A stretch of DNA of 64,000 bases from the NCBI GenBank assembly GCA_963797175.1, contig CAWCOL010000008.1:313376-377375 (forward strand), read 5' to 3'. The stretch's first letter is position 1. Each line of letters opens with the position of its first letter. Shown piece by piece: positions 26,324-33,925 of the stretch. Both the position numbers and the translations under genes were made by a program. The notes beneath the pieces were generated by a model. That model was not told the origin of the DNA. It made no database searches and saw nothing but the letters and a program-made list of their open reading frames with translations. This DNA is from DATLLN01 sp963797175. Lineage in GTDB: Bacteria; Actinomycetota; Thermoleophilia; Gaiellales; JAICJC01.

Positions 26324-26749
26324 ATGTCGATGACGACCCAGCACCTTCGCTCTGCGACGGCGGCGCTGCCGCGTTTCAGCCTCGCCTCCGTCATGCTGGC
26401 CCTTGCGCTTGCCACGTTACTGGCGGCAGCGGTCGGCATCTCGGCGTGGACCATCAGCAGCCCGTCCGGCGCCTCGCCGGCCGAGGTGGCGAGCGCGCGC
26501 AAGCTCGCCTACGACCAGGGCTACAGCGCGGGCAAGGTGGACGGCGTGACGGCCGGTAAGAAGACCGGAACCGCCGCGGGCACCACGGCCGGCTTCGCCC
26601 GGGGCAGGAAGGCCGGCTACAGCGCCGGGTTCCTCAAGGGCCGCCGGATCGGCTACGAGCACGGCCGCACGGCCGGCTACGCCACCGGCTTCTCGGCCGG
26701 GCAGGCGTCGGTGCCTGCGCACACGACCAAGAAGAAGAAGGGCAACTAG
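26324..26749 (+). CDS. Single-pass membrane protein with 16 consecutive xxxG tetrapeptides
   Basis: A 141-residue protein of no recognised family. A hydrophobic helix (about residues 20-44) is followed by a short linker and then residues 63-126. There, every fourth residue is Gly for sixteen successive tetrads (YDQG, YSAG, KVDG, VTAG, KKTG and so on to FSAG), with aromatic residues recurring at the first place. The C-terminus is basic (KKKKGN). A continuous GxxxG register is typical of close helix packing (glycine zippers). ATG 26324 is 10 bases after gltX, with AGAGG upstream; ATG 26330 is an alternative. Confidence 0.72.
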   Translation: MSMTTQHLRSATAALPRFSLASVMLALALATLLAAAVGISAWTISSPSGASPAEVASARKLAYDQGYSAGKVDGVTAGKKTGTAAGTTAGFARGRKAGYSAGFLKGRRIGYEHGRTAGYATGFSAGQASVPAHTTKKKKGN

Positions 26750-26761
26750 CCCCTGGCAGCG

Positions 26762-26779
26762 CCCACCCGGACGGGTGGG
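26762..26779 (+). terminator. Possible hairpin terminator without U-tract
   Basis: A perfect 7-bp stem, CCCACCC (26762-26768) with GGGTGGG (26773-26779), around the loop GGAC, placed 13 bases after the stop of the xxxG-repeat gene. No T-run follows, as is usual for terminator-like hairpins in very GC-rich actinobacteria. Confidence 0.35.
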
Positions 26780-26843
26780 GGTGGTGCGGGGTGAGTCGCG
26801 GCGCTCCCGGCAGGGCACGGGGCCGCGGGTGTAGCGTGCCGCC

Positions 26844-27194
26844 ATGCTGCTGGAGCCGCTCAGGGAAGGCGCGCTGACGGCCGCGATCGCGACGATGCTG
26901 CTCTTCCTGGCGTGCATCTCGATCGGATCGGCCGGCGTGCTGCTCACCTTCTCGCGGTCACAGCCGGAACGGGCCGTGCTCGCGTTGCGGCTCTCGAGGG
27001 CGCTGGCCCTGGCCGGAGGATCGGGCGCCGTTGCGGCCGTGCTGCTGGCGGTGCCGTACGACTACCTGGCCGGCAGGGTGACCGGCCAGACGGCCGTCAT
27101 CACCGAGCTGCTGGTGGGCCTGATCGCCGGCGTCTGGTGCGTGATCGCCGCGGCCGTCATGGTGCGCGCCGCCCGCGAGACGCACCGCCGCTAG
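26844..27194 (+). CDS. Small integral membrane protein, unknown function
   Basis: A 116-residue protein with three likely membrane segments (about residues 10-34, 48-70 and 84-107) and a short basic tail (AARETHRR). No family is recognised. TAGCGT (26832-26837) lies 6 bases before the ATG, supporting a leaderless gene of its own. It is the last gene before the palindromic repeat pair. Confidence 0.65.
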   Translation: MLLEPLREGALTAAIATMLLFLACISIGSAGVLLTFSRSQPERAVLALRLSRALALAGGSGAVAAVLLAVPYDYLAGRVTGQTAVITELLVGLIAGVWCVIAAAVMVRAARETHRR

Positions 27195-27243
27195 CCCTAC
27201 CCACCCTCGCCCCAACCCGATCACCGCCATCGGGGCCCGGCAC

Positions 27244-27425
27244 GGGGTCTGGCACGGTGCCAGACCCCTCTCACGGCCGATCCGGAGTTCCGTGCCGTTT
27301 CAGAGTGGAAGCCGTCACGGATCCGAGACAGGCGATTTCCTGTCAACCAGGCCGATCGTGGATGGTGCCCGGTACGGTGTCCGGCACGGTACCGGACACC
27401 AAACACCGCCGATCCGGAGTTCCGT
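27244..27425. repeat. Tandem pair of REP-like palindromic repeats, 132-bp period
   Basis: Two long palindromes: 27244-27268 (perfect 12-base arms, left arm GGGGTCTGGCAC, one central base) and 27376-27400 (11 of 12 pairs, left arm GGTGTCCGGCAC). Each is followed by the identical 18-base string GCCGATCCGGAGTTCCGT at 27276-27293 and 27408-27425, so the unit repeats every 132 bases. The flanking bases also align. No transposase lies nearby. This matches the form of REP/BIME elements spread by RAYT transposases, though that link is inference. Confidence 0.7.
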
Positions 27426-27452
27426 CACGGTCGGTTGTGGAAGGCGTGACGG

Positions 27453-30233
27453 TTAGGCCGCGCGCGACACGGCTGCGCCGGCCCACCGCGCGATGGCGGC
27501 CGGGTCGAGCTCCACGACCGGGTTGCCGGCGAGTGCGGCGAGGCGCTCGTGCCCGCCGCACGCGGGGTGGACGGCGGCGTACCCGGTGGCGGCGCGGTGG
27601 ATCCGCTCCGCGGTGTCGGCGCGAAGCGCCTGCAGGACGATCGTGATGTCCGCGCCACGGTCGAGGTCGGCCCCAGCGGCTGCGGCGGCCGCCAGCACGC
27701 GCTCGGTGCAGGCCGCCTCGTCCCCGTCCACCCGCGGATCGGCGAGCAGGTAGAGACAGGCGTCGTCGCCAGGGCTGGTCGCGTCGGCCCAGGCGAGCAG
27801 CAGCTCGCCGAGGCGGTCGTCGCCCAGCCACGCGGGCGTGGCCAGCAGCCGCGCGCCGGCATCGGGATCGAGTGTGAACGGCCGCTCCGACGGCCGTGCC
27901 GCCAGCGGCGGCAGCGCAGCCATCGCACGGACGCGCTCGACGTAGCGCTCGCCGACCGACGCCCACGAGTGGGCCTGCGCGGCGGCATGGCCCGCCCGGC
28001 CGCGCGCCCGGCGCCCCTCGGCGTCAGCGGCCGCAGCCAGCATCAGATCGGCCAGCGCGTCGGCATCCGGCTCCAGCGTGAACGGGCGGCCGGCCGTGGG
28101 CCACTGATCGACCTGATCCTCGGGGCGCGGATCGACCGCCGAGGGGATCCGCCAGCACGCCTCGTCGGGCACGAACTCGTCGGTCGGCCCACCCGCCGTG
28201 ACGATCAGCGGCAGGCCGCAGGCCATCGCCTCCAGCGCCGGCATGCAGAAGCCCTCGCCCCGGTAGGGCAGCGCCATCACGTCGCAGGCCCGGTAGAGGG
28301 CGGCCAGCTCGCCGTCGCTCATCTCCTCGCACAGGTACTCGATCCGCGGCAGCTCCCGGCGGCGGCTGTACTCGACGAGCCGCCCGCGGTCGGCCTCGCG
28401 GTAGATGCCGTCGATCCCGAAGTCCTTCAGCACCAGGCAGACGTCGTCGCGGCCGGCGAAGGCGCGGCGGTACGTCTCGATCAGGAGCTCGGCGCCCTTG
28501 CGCGGGATCAGTCCGCCGACGAACAGGAAGCGGCAGCCCTCGGGCCCGTCCAGCCTGCGCCGCTCGCCCTCCGGGGTGAAGGTCTGGAGGTCGACGCCGT
28601 TGCCGATCACGTGCACCCGGGCCGGATCGACCCCGCCGCGCAGGTACATCTGGCGGACATACTCGCTGGGCACCCACACCTCATCCACGTTGCGCTCGAT
28701 CGGCGCCACCCACTCGCGCGGGATCGCCCCGAACTCCCACGGCTGGATCACGGCCAGGCGCGACGGCGACGGCCCGAAGTCGAACGGCCACTGGTGCCGC
28801 ACCTCGATCTCGCCGGGGATCACGGGCGGCGGATGCCCGGCGCCGGCCCGCTTGCCGACCCGCTCGACGGCCATCCCTTCGGCCTCCAGGTGGTCGCAGG
28901 CGTGGCCGTTGATGACCGAGAGGCTCGTCGGCTTGCCCTGCTCGCCGCGCCAGCGCACGGCGATCGGCGCGGTGCGGCCGGCCGAGGCCGAGGGCCGCTC
29001 GCCGGCGTAGTAGCGCTCCAGCTCGTCCACATAGGCAGCGAAGGCGCGTGGCTCGCGGATGCTCGACTGGAGCCGCTCGAGCAGGCCCGGCTCGCCGGCC
29101 AGCCGGTCGAGTCCGGCGGCCAGGGCCGCGGCGTCGCGACCGTCCACCAGCAGACCGTCCACGCCGTCGGTGACGGCCTCGGCGATCCCGCCCATCCGCG
29201 AGGCGAGCACGGGCACGCGCCCGGCCAGGCACTCGGCGACCATCAGCGGCGCGCAGTCCCACCACAGCGACGGGATGACGGCAACGTCCACGCCGGCCAG
29301 CAGCGCCGGGAGATCGTCGTGCGCGAACGCCCCGCACACCTCGATGCGTCCCCTCGCGTCCAGCGAGCGCAGGTGGTCGGCGAACGCGCCCGGCACCTCG
29401 CCGTGGATCCGCACCCGCACGTCCTGGCTCACCATCTGCGCGGCCTCGGCGAGCACGCTGGGGCCTTTGTGGGGGTACGCGGAGCCGAAGAACCCGACGG
29501 TGAGGCCCTCGCCGACCCGGCCCGGCGTGCGCTCGCGGCCCAGCCGCTCCCAGATCGTCATCTCCTGGGGCATCGCCTGGCGGACGACGTCGATCATCGC
29601 CTCCGGATACCCCGCTGTGACCAGCGTCCGCTTGACGGCGTCGGACACGGCCAGGCAGACGTCGATGCCGCGGACGAAGCTCGACCGGATCTCGGCCAGC
29701 CGCTCCTGGTAGCCCGCCCGGTCGGCCGAGCCGACGCAGGTGGCGCAGTCGGCGCCGCGGTCGCCGGGGCCGTGGCACAGCTCGAGCCGTTCCGTGTACA
29801 GGTAGTTCCGCGGACAGGCGAGCCAGTAGTTGTGGGTTGAGAAGTACCCGGGGATGCCGCGGGCGGCGGACTGGTCGACCAGCGCCGCGCCCAGGTTGTG
29901 GAGGTTGTGGAAGTGGACGACGTCCGGCCGGTGCTCGTCCAGCGCGGCGGCGAACGCGCGCGTGATCGGCGGGTCGTCGATCTCCCGCCGCGGGTTGCCC
30001 AGGTCGAGCAGGCCGTGCGGGCGGTTGAAGACGCCGATCAGGCGGACGCCGTCCTCGTCCCACGTGCGCACCGCGTACGGCTCCGTGCTGTCGGTGCGCC
30101 CGACGGCGGCGTGGAAGACGGTGACGTCCCATCCCCGCCGCGCGAGCTCCTGGGAGACGTGCCGCGGCACGATCGTGCCTCCGCCCGAGTCGTTGTACCC
30201 GAACGAGGTCAGCAGGATGCGACGGGGGGCCAT
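27453..30233 (-). CDS. Double GT4 glycosyltransferase (two GT-B units in one chain)
   Basis: A 926-residue protein with two successive GT4-type units. The first (about residues 1-415) has SGGGTIVPRHVSQELARRGWDV, the cysteine cluster in CHGPGDRGADCATC, GFFGSAYPHKGP and IPSLWWDCAPLMVAECLAG. The second (about 440-780) has QPWEFGAIPREWV, FLFVGGLIPRKGAELLIE and LPYRGEGFCMPALEAMACGLPL, with the retaining-GT4 Glu motif. A further C-terminal region of about 140 residues is unassigned. It probably adds two sugars in the surface-glycan pathway. ATG 30233 has GGAGG upstream. Confidence 0.85.
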   Translation of the reverse strand: MAPRRILLTSFGYNDSGGGTIVPRHVSQELARRGWDVTVFHAAVGRTDSTEPYAVRTWDEDGVRLIGVFNRPHGLLDLGNPRREIDDPPITRAFAAALDEHRPDVVHFHNLHNLGAALVDQSAARGIPGYFSTHNYWLACPRNYLYTERLELCHGPGDRGADCATCVGSADRAGYQERLAEIRSSFVRGIDVCLAVSDAVKRTLVTAGYPEAMIDVVRQAMPQEMTIWERLGRERTPGRVGEGLTVGFFGSAYPHKGPSVLAEAAQMVSQDVRVRIHGEVPGAFADHLRSLDARGRIEVCGAFAHDDLPALLAGVDVAVIPSLWWDCAPLMVAECLAGRVPVLASRMGGIAEAVTDGVDGLLVDGRDAAALAAGLDRLAGEPGLLERLQSSIREPRAFAAYVDELERYYAGERPSASAGRTAPIAVRWRGEQGKPTSLSVINGHACDHLEAEGMAVERVGKRAGAGHPPPVIPGEIEVRHQWPFDFGPSPSRLAVIQPWEFGAIPREWVAPIERNVDEVWVPSEYVRQMYLRGGVDPARVHVIGNGVDLQTFTPEGERRRLDGPEGCRFLFVGGLIPRKGAELLIETYRRAFAGRDDVCLVLKDFGIDGIYREADRGRLVEYSRRRELPRIEYLCEEMSDGELAALYRACDVMALPYRGEGFCMPALEAMACGLPLIVTAGGPTDEFVPDEACWRIPSAVDPRPEDQVDQWPTAGRPFTLEPDADALADLMLAAAADAEGRRARGRAGHAAAQAHSWASVGERYVERVRAMAALPPLAARPSERPFTLDPDAGARLLATPAWLGDDRLGELLLAWADATSPGDDACLYLLADPRVDGDEAACTERVLAAAAAAGADLDRGADITIVLQALRADTAERIHRAATGYAAVHPACGGHERLAALAGNPVVELDPAAIARWAGAAVSRAA

Positions 30234-30252
30234 CGGGCCTCCGATCGTCCGT

Positions 30253-30272
30253 CCCCTCACGTTCTTGAGGGG
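30253..30272. repeat. Inverted repeat between divergent glycosyltransferase genes
   Basis: Perfect 7-base arms, CCCCTCA (30253-30259) and TGAGGGG (30266-30272), around six bases, in the 59-base gap between the leftward GT4 and rightward GT2 genes. It could be an operator shared by both. The rightward start has TCTACT (30281-30286) 6 bases upstream. Confidence 0.4.
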
Positions 30273-30292
30273 CCGGACGATCTACTGCGGGG

Positions 30293-31576
30293 ATGACTCG
30301 GGGACCCCGGATCGCCGTCGTGCTGTCGGTCAAGAACGGCGTGCGCCACCTGGCGCAGTCGATCGAGAGCGTGCTCGACCAGCAGGTCGACCTGGAGCTG
30401 CACGTCTACGACAACGGCTCGGCCGACGGCTCCCTCGAGCTTGCCCGCGGGTACCTGGGCGATCCGCGCGTCCGGGTTACGCAGAACCCGGCCGGGCTGA
30501 CCTTTCCCGACAGCATGAACCTGGGCCTGGCCGCCACCGAGGCCGAGCTGTTCTGCGCGTGGGCCTGCGACGACGCGATGCTTCCCGGCAACCTCGCGGC
30601 CAAGGCTGCGGCGCTGGAGGAGACCGGCGCCGGGCTCGCGATCGGCGGATGGATGTACGAGGCCGAGGGCGGCGAGCTGCGCGGCGTCTCCTGGCCGGCG
30701 ATGGGCGGGGAGCCGCGGCTGGTGCCGGCGCCCGGGCTGTTCCCGATGATCGCCACGGCGAACGCGATCGCGATGCCGTCGGTGGTGATGCGCACCGAGG
30801 CGCTGCGTGCGGTGGGCGGGTTCGACACGCGCCCCGAGCTGACCTGTGACTGGCTGCTGTGGCTGCGACTCGCGCTGCGTGAGTCGGCGGTCTGGCTGCC
30901 GAAGCCGCTGGTGCTCTACCGCCAGCACGCGGACAACGGCTCGTCGCGCGCCTGGGCGAGGGGCACATACGCGACCGAGCTGGTGGCGACCGTCGAGCAG
31001 GTGCTCGCCGACGAGCGCTTCCCGGCCGAGTGGGCCGAGCACCGCGAGGGAATCCTCACCGGCGTGGCGACCTTCCTCGCCGACGGTCTCGAGCGGCACG
31101 GGCACCGGTCGCTCGCTGACAGCCCCTACCCGGCGCACGCCGCGATCGCCGGCGTGCTGGCCTCCTATCCGGGCAGCTCCCGGCTGCGCGGCCTCTACCG
31201 GCAGGCGGTGACCGGCGCCGGGCTGATCGAGCCCGAGCTGCCCGCGGTCGCGGTGGCGGCGCCTCGCTGGGAGCGCGACGCGGTGGCGGGCACGGTGGGC
31301 GAGCTGCGGCGGCTGTCCGGCGCAGGGCTGACTCGCGCCTGCCAGGTCGCCGTCGCGAACGAGGATCTCGACCGGGCGGTGGCGCTGCTCGAAGCGGCGC
31401 TCGAGGACGGCCCGGAGCTCGAGATCGACCTGGTCGTCTGCGACGAGCCGGCCGAGCTGTACCGGCCCGGCGCGCTGTTCGTGTCGGAGTGGGGCGCCGA
31501 GGCGGCGCGCGATGCCGAGGCGGCGGGCATCCCCGCCGTCACGTTCGGCATGCCGACGCCGTACGACCCGAACTAA
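30293..31576 (+). CDS. GT2 family glycosyltransferase
   Basis: A 427-residue protein whose first 230 residues form a GT-A domain: VVLSVKNGVRHLAQSIESVL, VYDNGSADGSLELA, WACDDAMLPGN with the metal-binding DD, and VGGFDTRPELTCDWLLWLR. The C-terminal half is unassigned. Its N-terminal domain is clearly paralogous to the GT2 protein at 32540-33925 (shared SVKxG, ESVLDQ, VYDNGS and WACDD). It is convergent with the GNAT gene, sharing the four bases CTAA as overlapping stops. Confidence 0.85.
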   Translation: MTRGPRIAVVLSVKNGVRHLAQSIESVLDQQVDLELHVYDNGSADGSLELARGYLGDPRVRVTQNPAGLTFPDSMNLGLAATEAELFCAWACDDAMLPGNLAAKAAALEETGAGLAIGGWMYEAEGGELRGVSWPAMGGEPRLVPAPGLFPMIATANAIAMPSVVMRTEALRAVGGFDTRPELTCDWLLWLRLALRESAVWLPKPLVLYRQHADNGSSRAWARGTYATELVATVEQVLADERFPAEWAEHREGILTGVATFLADGLERHGHRSLADSPYPAHAAIAGVLASYPGSSRLRGLYRQAVTGAGLIEPELPAVAVAAPRWERDAVAGTVGELRRLSGAGLTRACQVAVANEDLDRAVALLEAALEDGPELEIDLVVCDEPAELYRPGALFVSEWGAEAARDAEAAGIPAVTFGMPTPYDPN

Positions 31577-32511
31577 CCGATCTCGAGGATCCTGTGCAGC
31601 CGGTGGAAGGCCGGGCGGAAGCCGCGTGCCGGCCAGAAGCGCGAGGACTCCAGGTTCGGCACGCGCCAGTCGGTGGCAACGCGGTCGTAGCCCGCCTCGG
31701 CCGCCCAGGCCAGGGCGCACTCGGCGAGGGCGACGCCGATGCCCTGTCCGCGCAGCTCCGGCAGCACGGCCGTCGTGGCGAGGCGCACCGTGCCCGGGCC
31801 GGTGCCGAAGTCCGGGTCGGCCTCGTAGAGCATCGAGTGACCCGCGACCCGTCCGCCGCGCTCGGCGACGAAGAAGACGACGTCGGCGTCCTGGAGCGTC
31901 TCCGTCCAGTCCGCCCGCAGCTGGTCGTCGTCCGGCGGCGTCAGGCCGGTGAACGCGGGCGTCAGGGTCTGGTGCTCCCAGATCAGGCGGCCGGTCGGCA
32001 GTGCGGCCGTCTCCAGGTCGTCGATCCCCCCGCGGCGCACGGTGACGCCGTCGGGGAGCGGGCGCGGCGCCGCCCCCGCCTCGCGCACGGCCTCCAGCTG
32101 CATCTGCCCGAAGCCGAGCCGGTACCAGGGATCGAGCATCTCTGCGACTGCGGGTACCAGGGCGAGGTGCATGCGGGCGCCAGCGGCCAGCCAGGCCGGC
32201 GCCGCCGCCGCGTAGACGTCGCGGGTCAGCTCAGGGTCGGCCGACGCGGAGCCCGCCCGGTCGATCCACGCGTGCGTCGCCCAGAGGCCGTTCTCGGCGA
32301 CGCGCCCGATCACGTACGCCTCCACCCGGCCGTCGCGCAGCGCGACGGCGCCGGACGCCCGCGGCATGCGCCAGGCCGCCTCGACGGCGGCGCGGCAGTC
32401 CGCCTCGGCGATCAGCGGCTCGGCGGCCCGGTGCGCCGCATGCCGTGCGGCCAGCAGCGCGGCGGCGCCGTTCAGGTGCTCGTCGGCGAACGGTTCGATC
32501 GTCGTCCCCAC
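31573..32511 (-). CDS. GNAT acetyltransferase with two tandem domains
   Basis: A 312-residue protein. The C-terminal GNAT domain (about residues 165-312) has the acetyl-CoA loop VLPELRGQGIGVALAE and DRVATDWRVPNLESSRFWPARGF. The N-terminal half looks like a second, weaker GNAT fold. The acceptor is unknown. GTG 32511 is fixed by minus-strand TAGCCT (32525-32520) 8 bases upstream, which fits a leaderless start. Confidence 0.8.
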   Translation of the reverse strand: MGTTIEPFADEHLNGAAALLAARHAAHRAAEPLIAEADCRAAVEAAWRMPRASGAVALRDGRVEAYVIGRVAENGLWATHAWIDRAGSASADPELTRDVYAAAAPAWLAAGARMHLALVPAVAEMLDPWYRLGFGQMQLEAVREAGAAPRPLPDGVTVRRGGIDDLETAALPTGRLIWEHQTLTPAFTGLTPPDDDQLRADWTETLQDADVVFFVAERGGRVAGHSMLYEADPDFGTGPGTVRLATTAVLPELRGQGIGVALAECALAWAAEAGYDRVATDWRVPNLESSRFWPARGFRPAFHRLHRILEIG

Positions 32512-32539
32512 GGCCGCGGAGGCTACACGGCCGCGTGCT

Positions 32540-33925
32540 TCAGGCGGTCGCGCGGGCGGCCCGGGGGCCGTCCAGGGTCTCCCACCGCTCGGGATCGCGC
32601 GGGCGGTCGAAGCAGTCGGGCACGTCGTGGACGAGCGCGGGCACACCGAGGCGCTCTGCCTCGGCCAGGTGAGGCGAGCCGAACGGCCCGACGAACGCCA
32701 TGCCGCGGCGCAGCGTGGCGTCCAGCGGCCCGGCGACGAGCTCGACGTCGAGGCCGCCGCCGGCGCGGATCGCGTCGGCCAACAGCCGCGGCGCCTTGTG
32801 CATCGAGCGCTCGGGCACGGCCGCGATCATGCGGTCGGTCAGCCCGGCGGCGCGCAGCATGTGGAACTGCTCGACCATGGAGCGGAACGACTCGTCGGTC
32901 AGATCGGGCTGCGCGACCATCGCGCACGGGAACGTCGGCGGCGTCAGGCCGGCGGCGTTGACGAGGTCGGTGAAGTACTTCTGGAGCTTGACGGCGCCGG
33001 GCAGGAACTGCAGCGCCTGGCCGGCCAGTGCGTATGCCGGGAAGCCGCGCTGCCAGCGCAGCAGGTCGTTCTGCAGCAACCCGTGCGCGACGTGCGCCAT
33101 CAGCGCGGCCATCCACTGGCCGGCGTGCATCCGCCACTCGGGCAGGAAGTTCGGGTCGCGGAAGGCCTCGCGCAGCACTGCCGGCTCCTGCTCGGCGTAG
33201 CCGCCCTTCTTCGCCTCGAAGCTGCCGCAGCCCTCGTGCTGGCGGTAGTGGATCAGCGCGTAGGGGAGGGTGACGACGCCGTAGCGCATCGCCAGCTTCA
33301 TCCAGCACAGCCAGTCGCCGACCAGCACCGACCGCGCGTCGAACCCGCCGACCGCGTGCATTGCCTCGGGCCGTGCCATCACCGAGCTCATCACCACCTG
33401 TCCGACCGGCACCAGGAACGGGAAGAACGTCGGCGCCGGCGAGTGCGTGTCGAGCTTCTGCACGCTCGGGTAGAAGTCGTGGACGCGGTGCTCGTCGTCC
33501 AGGATCAGGCTGGGCGACCAGACGAACCCGGCGTCGGGGTGCTCGCGCAGCGCCGCGGCCTTGAGCTGGAGGTTGTCCGGCAGCATCACGTCGTCGCACG
33601 CCCAGGGCACGAAGAACTCGGCCGAGCATCCCGCGATCGCCCGGTTCATGCTGCAGAAGTAGTTGAGGCCGGGCGGATTCTCGACCAGCACGACGCCGCG
33701 GTCGGCGTAGGCCAGCGCGATCGCCTGGCTGCCGTCGGTCGAGCCGTTGTCGTAGACCTCGAGCGTGACCTCCACGCCGTCCTGGTCGAGCACCGATTCG
33801 ATCGCGGCGGGCAGGAACTCGGCGCCGTCCTTGACCGACAGCGCGACCAGGACGGTGGGCAGGCCCTGGGCGGCGGAGCGATCGAGGTCGGGCACGTAGA
33901 CCTCGCGACCGAACATCGTGCTCAT
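32540..33925 (-). CDS. GT2 family glycosyltransferase, last gene of the leftward sugar operon
   Basis: A 461-residue protein with an N-terminal GT-A domain: VLVALSVKDGAEFLPAAIESVL, VYDNGSTDGSQAI, FVPWACDDVMLPDN and VGGFDARSVLVGDWLCWMKL. It is paralogous to the enzyme at 30293-31576 in this part but has a different C-terminal half of about 200 residues. The ATG overlaps the stop of the aminotransferase fusion by four bases, making it the fifth gene of the operon starting at 38274. Donor and acceptor are unknown. Confidence 0.85.
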   Translation of the reverse strand: MSTMFGREVYVPDLDRSAAQGLPTVLVALSVKDGAEFLPAAIESVLDQDGVEVTLEVYDNGSTDGSQAIALAYADRGVVLVENPPGLNYFCSMNRAIAGCSAEFFVPWACDDVMLPDNLQLKAAALREHPDAGFVWSPSLILDDEHRVHDFYPSVQKLDTHSPAPTFFPFLVPVGQVVMSSVMARPEAMHAVGGFDARSVLVGDWLCWMKLAMRYGVVTLPYALIHYRQHEGCGSFEAKKGGYAEQEPAVLREAFRDPNFLPEWRMHAGQWMAALMAHVAHGLLQNDLLRWQRGFPAYALAGQALQFLPGAVKLQKYFTDLVNAAGLTPPTFPCAMVAQPDLTDESFRSMVEQFHMLRAAGLTDRMIAAVPERSMHKAPRLLADAIRAGGGLDVELVAGPLDATLRRGMAFVGPFGSPHLAEAERLGVPALVHDVPDCFDRPRDPERWETLDGPRAARATA

